64,000 nucleotides of DNA from the NCBI GenBank assembly GCA_964599235.1, contig CAZRDX010000031.1:124001-188000 (forward strand), given 5' to 3'. This DNA comes from DRPN01 sp964599235 (lineage in GTDB: Bacteria; Bacteroidota; Bacteroidia; Bacteroidales; VadinHA17). A program made the position numbers and the translations under genes. Positions 1 through 8,237 of the stretch are shown here, piece after piece. The notes beneath the pieces were generated by a model, which ran no database searches, was not told the DNA's origin, and saw only the letters and a list, made by a program, of their open reading frames with translations. The stretch's first letter is position 1. Each line of letters opens with the position of its first letter.

Positions 1-357
1 TTTCTGCTGTTCGAACTCCATGGCATCGCCACCGCCGTAGATGGCCATCGAGCTGATGTCCATGAAGTAGGTGAGGCCCGTGAACTGGGTGTCGATCTGC
101 TGGGCCAGCTCACGCGTGGGGGCCAGGACCAGCACCGTAGGATGCTGTCCCCGGTCGGGCATCTCCAGCAACCCCTGGATGACGGGCAGCGCATAGGCCC
201 AGGTCTTGCCCGTGCCCGTCTGGGCACAGGCGATCAGATCACGCCCCTCCAGCACCACCGGTATGCTGGCCTGCTGGATCTTCGTCGGCTCCTCAAAACC
301 GAAGGAGGCGATGCCCTCCTGCAATGCCTCATCAAAAGGGAAATCTGTGAATCGCAT
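1..357 (-). CDS. DEAD-box ATP-dependent RNA helicase, N-terminal part
   Basis: The reverse strand from the ATG at 355-357 reads 119 codons to the window edge, so the C-terminal part is missing. Visible motifs are the Q-motif region (EPTKIQQASIP, residues 23-33), Walker A AQTGTGKT (45-52) and motif Ia PTRELA (80-85), in the order and spacing of RecA-like domain 1 of DEAD-box helicases. These enzymes unwind short RNA duplexes using ATP in ribosome assembly or RNA decay. Motif DEAD itself lies outside the window. Which RhlE/CsdA-like subgroup it belongs to cannot be decided from this part. Confidence 0.93.
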   Translation of the reverse strand, partial: MRFTDFPFDEALQEGIASFGFEEPTKIQQASIPVVLEGRDLIACAQTGTGKTWAYALPVIQGLLEMPDRGQHPTVLVLAPTRELAQQIDTQFTGLTYFMDISSMAIYGGGDAMEFEQQK

Positions 358-498
358 AGACGAACCGGATTAGTTGACGACCGGCCCGCGCCGGCACCAT
401 AAACCTACTCATTTCACCTGCAAAGATACACAGCCGCAGGAAAATTTCCGCGATGAAGAACTATTCTTTACCTTTCGACCCCCAACGACAGGCCTGCC

Positions 499-1200
499 AT
501 GAAAAGATACCGCACCCTTTTCTTCGACCTCGACAATACGCTGTGGGACTTCTCCGCCAACTCCGACGAGGCCTTTGCCATCCTGTATGAACGCTACGGT
601 CTGGCACGCCACGGCGTCACCCTGGAGCGTCTGCTGGAGGTGTACCATCGTCACAACGACAGGATGTGGGAGGACTACCGTCAGGGACGTGTCGACAAGG
701 AGACGCTGCGGTGGAAGCGTTTTTTCCTCACCTTCTCCGAGCTGGGCTTCGGCGACGAGGAGCTGGCCCGCCGTTTCGAGAGCGAATATCTGGCCACGGC
801 CAGGGAGATGACCCGTCTGGTGGAGGGAGCCCGCGAGGTGCTGGAGATCCTGCGGGGCAGATACCGTCTTTTCCTGCTCACCAACGGCTTCAACGAAGTG
901 CAGTTCTTCAAGGTGGAACACAGCGGCCTGGCCCCTTATTTTGAGAAGGTGATCACCTCCGAGATGGCCGGGGCGCTGAAGCCCCATCCCCGTTTCTTCC
1001 GTTATGCCCTGGAGGTGAGCGGAGCTGATGCCGACACTTCGCTGATGATCGGCGATGATGTGGCTGCCGACATCGAAGGGGCTGCCGCCGCCGGCATCGA
1101 CACCGTGCTGTTCAACCCCCGTCGCAGGCCCCACGAAGCTCATCCCACCTACGAGATCACCCGCCTGCGGAAGCTGCTCACCATCCTGGAAGAAGCTTAG
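499..1200 (+). CDS. yjjG: YjjG-type HAD-superfamily noncanonical pyrimidine nucleotidase
   Basis: A 233-residue HAD hydrolase. Motif I FFDLDNT (residues 8-14) gives the nucleophile D10 and acid/base D12; a C1-type helical cap follows (about 16-95); motif II LLTNG is near residue 130; the motif III lysine is in GALKPHP; motif IV is MIGDDVAADI. Family members of this length (YjjG) are 5'-nucleotidases that remove noncanonical pyrimidine nucleotides such as thymidine or fluorinated analogues. The substrate here is inferred from overall resemblance. The stop overlaps the convergent dnaB stop by a few bases. No promoter of the phylum type was recognised upstream, where 141 bases separate it from the divergent helicase gene. 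Confidence 0.85.
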   Translation: MKRYRTLFFDLDNTLWDFSANSDEAFAILYERYGLARHGVTLERLLEVYHRHNDRMWEDYRQGRVDKETLRWKRFFLTFSELGFGDEELARRFESEYLATAREMTRLVEGAREVLEILRGRYRLFLLTNGFNEVQFFKVEHSGLAPYFEKVITSEMAGALKPHPRFFRYALEVSGADADTSLMIGDDVAADIEGAAAAGIDTVLFNPRRRPHEAHPTYEITRLRKLLTILEEA

Positions 1201-2729
1201 AAAGGCGGTTCGAACGAACCTTCTCCTCCGCCCGATTTGTAGAAGTCGTGGTCGCTCACGGCCGGCTCTTCGTTCATCTTCGAGCCGAGGGTCACCGTCC
1301 GCGGCAGACCGTCGTCGCCCTCCTCGAGCTCCCAGTCCTCCAGGTCGACGAACTTGGCCAGATCCTCCTTGAAGCGCAGACGCACGTCGCCGATGGGGCC
1401 GTTGCGGTGCTTGGCCAGGATGATCTCGGCAATGCCCTTTGTGGAACGTCCGTCTTCGTCTTCGTGGATGTTGTATTTCTCCGGCCGGTGGATGAAGAGC
1501 ACCATGTCGGCATCCTGCTCGATGGCGCCCGACTCGCGCAGGTCGGAGAGCTGGGGGCGTTTGTTGCCCGAGCGCAGCTCCACCGAACGGTTGAGCTGGC
1601 TGAGCGCCAGGATGGGCACATCCAGCTCCTTGGCCACCGTCTTGAGGGTGCGCGAGATGGTGCTCACCTCCTGCTCGCGGTTGCCGCGATGATCGCCCGG
1701 CGCCGTCATCAGCTGCAGATAGTCGACGATCACCACCTGCACATCATACTGCATCTTCAGCCGCCGGCACTTGGCACGGAACTCGAAAAGCGAAATGGCC
1801 GGCGTATCGTCGATGTAGATAGGTGCGTCGATGAGCTGCTTGATGTTCTCCTCCAGCCTTTTCCACTCCTCGTCGGTGAGCTTGCCGTTGCGCACCTTAT
1901 TCACCGGCAGCTCGGTCTCGGCCACGATCAGACGGTTGACCAGCTGCAGCGACGACATCTCCAGCGAAAAGATGGCCACCGGCTTCTCATGCTCGATGGC
2001 GATGTTGCGGGCCATCGAAAGGGCGAAGGCCGTCTTCCCCATTGAGGGACGGGCGGCGATGATCACCAGGTCGGAAGGCTGCCATCCCGAGGTGAGCCGG
2101 TCGAGCTTGGTGAATCCCGACGGCACGCCGCTGAGACTGTCCTCCCGCTTTCCTGCTTCCTGGATCTGCTCGATCGCCTTGTGCACCAAGGTATTGATCT
2201 TCTGTGTCTCCTTCTTGATGTACCCTTCGGCGATCTGGAAAAGCTCCTGCTCCGAATAGTTGAGCAGCTCGTCGACGTCGATGCTCTCGTCGTAGGAACG
2301 ACGCTGTATCTCCGAGGAGACACGTATCAGCTCACGCTGGATGAACTTCTGCGCAATGATGCGCGCATGGAACTCCACATGGGCGGCCGACACCACGCGT
2401 GCCGTGAGGTTGGAGAGGTAATAGGCGCCACCCACCTCTTCCAGCTCGCCTCTTTTCTTGAGCTCCTCCTTGACCGTCAGCAGGTCGACCGGCTTCTGCT
2501 CGCTGGCCAGATCCTGGATGGCTGCGTAGATCTTCTTGTGCTCATCCTTGTAAAAACTATCGGGCGTCAGCAGATCGAGCACGGCCAGGATGGCATCGCG
2601 CTCCAGCATGATCGCCCCCAGCACCGCCTCCTCCAGCTCCACCGCCTGGGGGGGCAGCTTGCCCAGATCAGGATCCACCGGCAAAGCCCCGCCAGCCGGC
2701 ATCGTCCGCATTCTCTTCTTTTCCGCCAT
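1197..2729 (-). CDS. dnaB: Replicative DNA helicase DnaB
   Basis: A 510-residue protein with the N-terminal DnaB domain (the LPPQAVELEEAVLGAIM region and onward) and a C-terminal RecA-like ATPase. Walker A is ARPSMGKTAFA, Walker B VVIVDYLQLM, and the C-terminal motif LSDLRESGAIEQDADMV is diagnostic for DnaB. It is the hexameric fork helicase that unwinds DNA ahead of the replisome. The start at 2727-2729 was chosen because the protein then begins MAEKKRM, 24 bases below a TAATTTTG promoter element; the open frame extends further up but without homology. No intein or insertion is seen. The gene is divergent from ispE and convergent with yjjG. Confidence 0.97.
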   Translation of the reverse strand: MAEKKRMRTMPAGGALPVDPDLGKLPPQAVELEEAVLGAIMLERDAILAVLDLLTPDSFYKDEHKKIYAAIQDLASEQKPVDLLTVKEELKKRGELEEVGGAYYLSNLTARVVSAAHVEFHARIIAQKFIQRELIRVSSEIQRRSYDESIDVDELLNYSEQELFQIAEGYIKKETQKINTLVHKAIEQIQEAGKREDSLSGVPSGFTKLDRLTSGWQPSDLVIIAARPSMGKTAFALSMARNIAIEHEKPVAIFSLEMSSLQLVNRLIVAETELPVNKVRNGKLTDEEWKRLEENIKQLIDAPIYIDDTPAISLFEFRAKCRRLKMQYDVQVVIVDYLQLMTAPGDHRGNREQEVSTISRTLKTVAKELDVPILALSQLNRSVELRSGNKRPQLSDLRESGAIEQDADMVLFIHRPEKYNIHEDEDGRSTKGIAEIILAKHRNGPIGDVRLRFKEDLAKFVDLEDWELEEGDDGLPRTVTLGSKMNEEPAVSDHDFYKSGGGEGSFEPPF

Positions 2730-2752
2730 CGTGCTTCTTTTTTTTACTTTCC

Positions 2753-2760
2753 CAAAATTA
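2753..2760 (-). promoter_or_regulatory. Probable -7 element for dnaB
   Basis: Reverse-strand TAATTTTG matches the Bacteroidota -7 consensus TAnnTTTG exactly and lies 24 bases before the dnaB start codon. No clear TTTG -33 box was found at the usual distance. The rest of the 286-base dnaB-ispE intergenic region holds only the ispE promoter element; nothing else was recognised in it. Confidence 0.5.
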
Positions 2761-2988
2761 CGAAATGATACCCTCCCCTCCACCTGTCCTCTCACCCTTT
2801 TACAAACAAATTTCTGTTGAATGACAGTGGAAAAAAAGTCCTTTTTTTTGACCGGGCAAAAATCCGCCGTCCTGAAACCGTCCTTCCCCCCTCCGGCGGC
2901 AGGTTTGCATGTTCATGGCAGGGAAAATCATCAACCCGCCCGTGCTGCCCGGCCGTCCATGCCATTCATCTCTTCGGTTTTCTTTCAG

Positions 2989-2996
2989 TATCTTTG
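2989..2996 (+). promoter_or_regulatory. Probable -7 element for ispE
   Basis: TATCTTTG, an exact TAnnTTTG match, ends 19 bases before the ispE ATG, leaving a very short leader. A matching -33 box is not obvious. Confidence 0.5.
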
Positions 2997-3015
2997 ATCT
3001 TCAAATCACGAACGG

Positions 3016-3837
3016 ATGATCCTGTACCCGCAAGCCAAGATCAATCTGGGGTTGCGCATCGTGGGGCGGCGTCCCGACGGTTACCACGATCTGGAGACGG
3101 TCTTCTTCCCGGTGGGGTGGAGTGACATCCTGGAGATGGTTCCGGCGGGGGCTGTGCGTTACGATGTGCGTCTTACGATGAGTGGATTGCCGGTGGCGGG
3201 GCGGCGCCGCGACAACCTGGTGGTGCGGGCGGCGCGTCTGTTGCAGGAGCGTCATGGTATGCCGGCGGTGCGTTTTCATCTGCACAAGCAGGTGCCTGCG
3301 GGTGCCGGCCTGGGGGGCGGCTCGGCCGACGCGGCCGCCACGCTGCAGGGCCTCAACACCCTCTTCGCCCTGGGCCTCGACGACGACGAGCTGGCCGCAT
3401 TGGCCCTCATCCTGGGCAGCGACGTGTCCTTCTTCCTCCACGGCCGGCCGGCCGTGGCCCGCGGCCGTGGCGAGGTGCTTGAGCCGCTCGCCCTCGACCT
3501 GCGGGGATACCATCTGCTGATCGTCTTCCCCGGCCTCCACCTCGACACGGCGGAGATGTTCCGTCGCACGCTGCCCGGCCGCGAGGGGCTCTCACCCGCC
3601 GCTGCCGTCACCCTCCCGCCCGCACAGTGGCGCGGCAGGCTGGTCAACGACTTCCAGACGACGGCCGTAGCCTTGGCACCTGCCATAGGAGAGATCGTGG
3701 AAAAGCTTTACGATGCCGGCGCGGTGTACGCTTCGCTCTCTGGCAGCGGGTCGGCCGTGTACGGCCTCTTTGTCGCGGCGCCGCCCCGCCTCACCTGGCC
3801 GGCAGGCTACCTCACCTGGCACGAAGAGATACGCTGA
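3016..3837 (+). CDS. ispE: 4-diphosphocytidyl-2-C-methyl-D-erythritol kinase IspE
   Basis: A 273-residue GHMP-family kinase of the MEP isoprenoid pathway, phosphorylating CDP-methylerythritol at the 2-hydroxyl with ATP. The N-terminal AKINLGL motif carries K8, the glycine-rich ATP loop PAGAGLGGGSADAA is at 94-107, LGSDVSFFL gives the catalytic aspartate D136, and SGSGSAVYGLF is the GHMP C-terminal motif. Length is normal for the family. It stands alone: dnaB is divergent, and the biotin-carrier gene is convergent 9 bases past its stop. Confidence 0.95.
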   Translation: MILYPQAKINLGLRIVGRRPDGYHDLETVFFPVGWSDILEMVPAGAVRYDVRLTMSGLPVAGRRRDNLVVRAARLLQERHGMPAVRFHLHKQVPAGAGLGGGSADAAATLQGLNTLFALGLDDDELAALALILGSDVSFFLHGRPAVARGRGEVLEPLALDLRGYHLLIVFPGLHLDTAEMFRRTLPGREGLSPAAAVTLPPAQWRGRLVNDFQTTAVALAPAIGEIVEKLYDAGAVYASLSGSGSAVYGLFVAAPPRLTWPAGYLTWHEEIR

Positions 3838-3846
3838 ACAGCAGCC

Positions 3847-4203
3847 TCACAGCTCCTCCTCCTCGTCGGGCTCGTCGGGCCGCAGCCGCAGCAGAGGCTG
3901 GTCCTTGCCCACACGATCGCCCTCCTGTACCAGCACCTCGGTGACCTCGCCCGTCACGGGCGCCAGCACACGGTTCTTCATCTTCATCGCCTCGAGGGTC
4001 ACCAGCCTGTCACCCTCGCGTACACGCTGCCCCTCACGCACATACACCTTCAGCACCGTACCGGGTATGAATGCCCCCACCACCCCCGGCTCGGGCGGCC
4101 GCGGCATGGGACGCCTGCCATGACCTTCGGGGATGTAGGTCTTGTACTCCGTTCCGTCGACCCAGAAGCTGACTTTCTCCTTTTTCTCTTTCTGACGTTC
4201 CAT
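3847..4203 (-). CDS. Biotin carrier protein (biotinyl domain) of an acyl-CoA carboxylase/decarboxylase
   Basis: A 118-residue protein whose last about 75 residues form a biotinyl/lipoyl domain. EAMKM at residues 71-75 marks K74 as the biotinylated lysine. A charged N-terminal stretch and a proline-rich linker (about 32-40) precede it, as in carriers paired with oxaloacetate or methylmalonyl-CoA decarboxylases. It starts 12 bases after the carboxyltransferase gene, so the two are co-transcribed. It probably swings carboxybiotin to that subunit. The tail ends in a run of acidic residues. It could belong either to a propionyl-CoA carboxylase or to a sodium-pumping decarboxylase. Confidence 0.88.
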   Translation of the reverse strand: MERQKEKKEKVSFWVDGTEYKTYIPEGHGRRPMPRPPEPGVVGAFIPGTVLKVYVREGQRVREGDRLVTLEAMKMKNRVLAPVTGEVTEVLVQEGDRVGKDQPLLRLRPDEPDEEEEL

Positions 4204-4215
4204 GGCAGCAGGCTG

Positions 4216-5760
4216 TTAGAGCGGCGGTAGGCCGTGTTTTTTCTTCGGACCGGACACCGCCTTGCGTTCCGACACCTCCAAGGCATGCGCCAGACGGCGC
4301 CTCGTCTCGGCCGGCTCGATGACGGCATCGATATATCCTTTGGCGGCAGCGACATACGGGTTGGCGAACTTGGCCTTGTACTCCCGCACCTTCTGCTTCC
4401 GCATCTTATCAGGATCGTCGGCCTCACGTATCTCCTTACGGAAAATGATGTTGGCCGCCCCCTCGGGTCCCATCACGGCGATCTCGGCCGACGGCCAGGC
4501 AAAGACGAAGTCGGTGCGCAGATGACGCGAGCCCATGGCGATGTAACCGCCGCCGTAGGCCTTACGCAGGATGACCGTCATCTTGGGCACCGTGGCCTCA
4601 CTGTAAGCATACAGCACCTTGGCCCCGTGACGGATCACCCCCGCATACTCCTGGTCGATGCCGGGCAGATACCCCGGCAGGTCGACAAAGGTGATGATGG
4701 GGATGTTGAAGGCGTCACAGTAGCGGATGAAGGAAGCCGCCTTGTCGGACGAGTCGACGTCGAGCACGCCGGCGAGGTAGAGCGGCTGGTTGGCCACGAA
4801 CCCGACGGTGCGCCCGTCCATACGGCCGAAGCCCACGACGATGTTGCGCGCCCACCCCTCGTGCACCTCGAAAAAGTCAGAATCGTCCACCACGGCGCGG
4901 ATGACATCGCGCACATCGTATGGCAGCTTGGGGTCTTCGGGGACGATGTCCTCGATCTTGTAGTCCCTCCTCGGCGGACGGCGCTCCACCACCCGCGGCT
5001 TCTCATCATTGCTCCAGGGGATGAACGAGAGGAGCTTGTGGATCTGCATGAAACACTCTTTCTCGTCGCGGGCGAAAAAATGTGCATTGCCCGTGACGGT
5101 GGCATGCACGTGCGCGCCGCCCAGCTCCTCCATCGAGATCTCTTCACCCAGCACCGTCTTGATCACCTCGGGGCCGGTGATGAACATCTTGGAGATGTTG
5201 TCCACCACGAAAACGAAGTCGGTGAGGGCGGGTGAGTAGACCGCCCCGCCCGCACACGGCCCCAGAATGACGGAGATCTGGGGGATGACGCCCGAGGCGA
5301 GGGTGTTGCGGAAAAAGATCTCACCATAGCCGGCCAGCGAGTTGACCCCCTCCTGGATGCGGGCGCCACCCGAGTCGTTGATACCGATCAGGGGCATGCG
5401 CATCTTCAGGGCATGGTCCATGATCTTGGTGATCTTGCGGCTGTGCATCAGCCCCAGCGACCCCCCCGCCACGGTGAAGTCCTGCGCAAACACCGCCACC
5501 GGGCGGCCGTTGATGGTGCCCGTGCCGACGATCACCCCGTCGCCGTGCAGCACCTTCTTGTCCATGTCGAAATCGCGCGCCTCATGCTCGACAAAAAGAT
5601 CATACTCGTTGAAAGAGTTCTTGTCAAGCAGGGCCACGATACGTTCACGCGCCGTGAGCTTGCCCATGGAGAGCTGCTTCTGCACCGCCCGCTCATCACC
5701 CCCACGCAGCGCCTCCTCACGACGTTTTTTCAGTTCCTGGATCTTCCTTTTCAGTCCCAT
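4216..5760 (-). CDS. Acyl-CoA (propionyl/methylmalonyl-CoA type) carboxyltransferase, beta subunit
   Basis: A 514-residue two-domain crotonase-fold carboxyltransferase of the PccB/MmdA family. The N-terminal domain carries GKLTARERI, FAQDFTVAGGSLG and the acyl-CoA site GINDSGGARIQEG; the C-terminal domain carries FVDLPGYLPG, GAKVLYAYSEATVPK and FANPYVAAAKGYID. It transfers a carboxyl group between carboxybiotin and a short acyl-CoA such as propionyl-/methylmalonyl-CoA, in fermentative propionate metabolism or branched-chain catabolism. The start at 5758-5760 (MGLKRKIQEL) fits the family N-terminus; upstream in-frame residues show no homology. A well-formed promoter lies upstream and the biotin carrier follows. 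No biotin carboxylase gene is nearby, so the exact enzyme stays open. Confidence 0.92.
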   Translation of the reverse strand: MGLKRKIQELKKRREEALRGGDERAVQKQLSMGKLTARERIVALLDKNSFNEYDLFVEHEARDFDMDKKVLHGDGVIVGTGTINGRPVAVFAQDFTVAGGSLGLMHSRKITKIMDHALKMRMPLIGINDSGGARIQEGVNSLAGYGEIFFRNTLASGVIPQISVILGPCAGGAVYSPALTDFVFVVDNISKMFITGPEVIKTVLGEEISMEELGGAHVHATVTGNAHFFARDEKECFMQIHKLLSFIPWSNDEKPRVVERRPPRRDYKIEDIVPEDPKLPYDVRDVIRAVVDDSDFFEVHEGWARNIVVGFGRMDGRTVGFVANQPLYLAGVLDVDSSDKAASFIRYCDAFNIPIITFVDLPGYLPGIDQEYAGVIRHGAKVLYAYSEATVPKMTVILRKAYGGGYIAMGSRHLRTDFVFAWPSAEIAVMGPEGAANIIFRKEIREADDPDKMRKQKVREYKAKFANPYVAAAKGYIDAVIEPAETRRRLAHALEVSERKAVSGPKKKHGLPPL

Positions 5761-5813
5761 GACCTCAAGTTTTTGGTTGTATGGTTCGGGTCGCCGGGAA
5801 AAACTCCCGTATG

Positions 5814-5844
5814 CAACATTACGAAATACCCGCAAATCGGCAAA
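5814..5844 (-). promoter_or_regulatory. Promoter of the carboxyltransferase-biotin carrier operon
   Basis: On the reverse strand, TTTG (5841-5844), a 19-base spacer, then TAATGTTG (5814-5821; one mismatch to TAnnTTTG). This fits the -33/-7 architecture of the Bacteroidota housekeeping sigma factor and leaves a leader of about 45 bases. Confidence 0.6.
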
Positions 5845-5903
5845 GGATAGCCCCGGAAAAGTGCCCCTTCACAACTTCAAAACCCTGACAATCCGACGAT
5901 TGA

Positions 5904-6989
5904 CTATTTCGGCGTCATCATGAAGAGGATGATGGCAATGACGGAAAAAATGATGTTGGGCAGCCAGGAGGCCAGCAGGGGGCTCATCGACCCTCCTATG
6001 GCGAACTGGCTGGAGAACTGCATGAAGAAGATGTAGGAGAAGCTCAGGCCGATGCCGAAACCGATCTGCATGCCTATGCCTCCTTTCATCTTGCGTGAGG
6101 AGAGGGCCAGACCGATGAGGGTGAGGATAAAGGCCGAGAAAGGATTGGAGAAGCGATCGTAATAGGCGATCTCATACTCCTCGATATTCTCTGCCCCCTG
6201 CAGCCGCTGCTGCCGGACGAACTCGCGCAGCTCACCCAGGTTCATCGTCTCGGTGACATGCTTGCGCTTCTCCAGATCGCGCGGCTCCAGGTAGAAGACC
6301 GTATCGATACGGTAACCGCTCTCGATACGTTCATGCAGACTGTCGGGAAGGGTGCGGATGAAATAACGATGGGCCACCCACTTGTTCTTCGAAGTGTCCC
6401 ACTTCACATAATCGGCCATCATCTTCGAGAGCAGCCGTCCGCGATCGTCGAAATGCTCGATGGAAAACTTCCGCCCCAGCATGTTTATCTGCTGGTAATC
6501 CTTCATGTAGATGTAAATGTTGGGACGCACCTGGCGGTGGATGTCGAAATGGGTGAAGTACTTCACCCGCCGCCCCACATATACCTCCTCGAAGGCCAGA
6601 CGCCGGGCATTGGCATGCGGCAGGAAATAGTTGGAGATGAGGAACGACCCCGCCGCGATCACCCCCGCCGCAAAAAGATAAGGGAACAACAGCCGGTAAA
6701 AACTGATGCCGCTGCTGATGATGGCAATGATCTCCGAGTTGTAGGCCATCTTGGAGGTGAAGAAGATGACACTGATGAAAACGAAAAGCGAACTGAAGAC
6801 GATACCGAAGTAAGGGATGAAATTGAAGTAATAATCGAATACCACCGCCTTCAGGGGAGCCTGATGGTCGATGAAGTTGTCCAGCTTCTCGCTCAGGTCG
6901 AACACCACCGCGATGCCCAGGATCATGATCAGCGAGAAGATGAACGTGCCGAGGAACTTGCGGATGATATAGCGGTCGAGGATCTTCAT
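5904..6989 (-). CDS. LptF/LptG-family permease (YjgP/YjgQ)
   Basis: A 361-residue membrane protein with the LptF/G layout: a first helix near residues 13-33 (FIFSLIMILGIAVVFDL), two more helices between about 50 and 120, a periplasmic domain of roughly 150 residues, and three closing helices from about 275. The N-terminal MKILDRYIIRKFLGTF is typical. LptF and LptG form the inner-membrane part of the LptB2FG exporter that extracts lipopolysaccharide. It starts 3 bases after tgt, an arrangement common across Bacteroidota, so the two form an operon. F and G paralogues cannot be told apart here. Confidence 0.92.
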   Translation of the reverse strand: MKILDRYIIRKFLGTFIFSLIMILGIAVVFDLSEKLDNFIDHQAPLKAVVFDYYFNFIPYFGIVFSSLFVFISVIFFTSKMAYNSEIIAIISSGISFYRLLFPYLFAAGVIAAGSFLISNYFLPHANARRLAFEEVYVGRRVKYFTHFDIHRQVRPNIYIYMKDYQQINMLGRKFSIEHFDDRGRLLSKMMADYVKWDTSKNKWVAHRYFIRTLPDSLHERIESGYRIDTVFYLEPRDLEKRKHVTETMNLGELREFVRQQRLQGAENIEEYEIAYYDRFSNPFSAFILTLIGLALSSRKMKGGIGMQIGFGIGLSFSYIFFMQFSSQFAIGGSMSPLLASWLPNIIFSVIAIILFMMTPK

Positions 6990-6992
6990 CGT

Positions 6993-8123
6993 TCAGAGAC
7001 GTCTTCCCAGTTTTTCGGTCATCTCATCTTTCCAACGGCTGAAAGAGCCGTCGAGTATGTGGCGGCGTGCTTCCCTCACCAGCCACAGGTAGAAGCTGAG
7101 GTTATGGACGGTGGCTATCTGGGCGCCCAGGATCTCTTTGGAGATGATCAGGTGACGCAGGTAAGCCTTGGTGTAGTAACGGCTGTAGAGCGAGGGCCCC
7201 TCGGGGTCGATGGGGGTGAAGTCGTCCATCCATTTGCGGTTGCGGATGTTGATGATCCCCTCGCGGGTGAAGAGCATGCCGTTGCGGGCGTTGCGGGTGG
7301 GCATGACACAGTCGAACATGTCGACGCCCAGGGCGATCGACTCGAGGATGTTGACGGGTGTGCCCACACCCATGAGGTAGCGGGGTTTCTCGCGGGGGAG
7401 GATGTCGCACACCAAGGCGGTCATGCGGTACATCTCTTCGGCCGGCTCGCCCACCGAGAGGCCGCCGATGGCGTAGCCCTCGGCAGGAAAGGAGGCTGCG
7501 GTGCGCGCCGAGGTCTCCCGCAGGTCGGGATAGATACTCCCCTGCACGATGGGGAAGAAGAGCTGGCGGTGGCCGTAAAGCGGCTCCGTGGCCAGGTAAT
7601 GTTCCCAGCCCCGCTCCAGCCAGCGGTGCGTCAGCTCCATCGACCGCCGTGCACAATCCCGCTCACAGGGATAGGGCGTGCACTCATCCAGCGCCATCAT
7701 GATGTCGGAGCCGATGACCCGCTGGATCTCCACCACCTTCTCGGGGGTGAAGAGATGTTTCGAGCCGTCGATATGGGAGCTAAAGAGGGTACCCTCCTCG
7801 CTGATCTTGCGGTTGTCGGTGAGGGAAAAGACCTGGTATCCGCCGCTGTCGGTGAGGATAGGCCGCGGCCATCCCATGAAACGGTGCAGCCCGCCGGCAC
7901 GGCGCAGCACCTCCGTCCCCGGCCGCAGATAGAGATGGTACGAGTTGCCCAGGATGACGGGAGCATCCACCTCCTCGAGGAGCAGCTGCTGCGACATCGC
8001 CTTCACGCTGCCGGCCGTACCCACCGGCATGAACACCGGCGTGGGCACCTCACCATGGTCGGTATGCAGCACGCCCGCACGCGCGGCCGTCATCTTGTCC
8101 TCACCCTCCAGAACGAACACCAT
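6993..8123 (-). CDS. tgt: tRNA-guanine transglycosylase Tgt
   Basis: A 376-residue TIM-barrel enzyme that exchanges G34 for the queuosine precursor preQ1 in tRNAs with GUN anticodons. Diagnostic motifs are TDSGGYQVFSL, GSDIMMALDECTPYP, PIVQGS, YAIGGLSVGEP, LMGVGTPVNILE and the nucleophile motif MFDCVMPTRNARNG. Compared with the usual zinc site (CxCxxC before the YLRHL helix), the aligned residues here read GPSLYS, so all three cysteines are replaced, while the distal histidine (VHNL) is kept. From memory, other Bacteroidota Tgt proteins also lack these cysteines. The start MVFVLEGEDK was chosen by homology and by the promoter element 17 bases upstream; the open frame runs far beyond it. First gene of the tgt-lptF/G operon. 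Confidence 0.96.
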   Translation of the reverse strand: MVFVLEGEDKMTAARAGVLHTDHGEVPTPVFMPVGTAGSVKAMSQQLLLEEVDAPVILGNSYHLYLRPGTEVLRRAGGLHRFMGWPRPILTDSGGYQVFSLTDNRKISEEGTLFSSHIDGSKHLFTPEKVVEIQRVIGSDIMMALDECTPYPCERDCARRSMELTHRWLERGWEHYLATEPLYGHRQLFFPIVQGSIYPDLRETSARTAASFPAEGYAIGGLSVGEPAEEMYRMTALVCDILPREKPRYLMGVGTPVNILESIALGVDMFDCVMPTRNARNGMLFTREGIINIRNRKWMDDFTPIDPEGPSLYSRYYTKAYLRHLIISKEILGAQIATVHNLSFYLWLVREARRHILDGSFSRWKDEMTEKLGRRL

Positions 8124-8139
8124 CAGCCTCGTTTTGCGG

Positions 8140-8147
8140 CAAAGATA
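8140..8147 (-). promoter_or_regulatory. Probable -7 element for the tgt operon
   Basis: Reverse-strand TATCTTTG, an exact TAnnTTTG match, 17 bases before the tgt start codon, implying a nearly leaderless or very short-leader transcript. A -33 box is not clear. Confidence 0.5.
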
Positions 8148-8189
8148 ACGATAATGCCGCACACTGCTGCCGCCACCCCGCCCGCAGGA

Positions 8190-8221
8190 TTTGTTTCGAC
8201 GCAAAAACTTTGATATACTTG
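8190..8221 (+). promoter_or_regulatory. Promoter of the glycosyltransferase-sigma factor-rsmG operon
   Basis: TTTG (8190-8193), a 20-base spacer, then TATACTTG (8214-8221; one mismatch to TAnnTTTG), 16 bases before the glycosyltransferase ATG. It is divergent from the tgt promoter. Confidence 0.6.
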
Positions 8222-8237
8222 CGCGATCTTTCCAGCC

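Noticed and set aside
6258..8213. 651-codon open frame antisense to the LptF/G permease and tgt
   Set aside because: Both reverse-strand genes have full family signatures; this frame is their complement.
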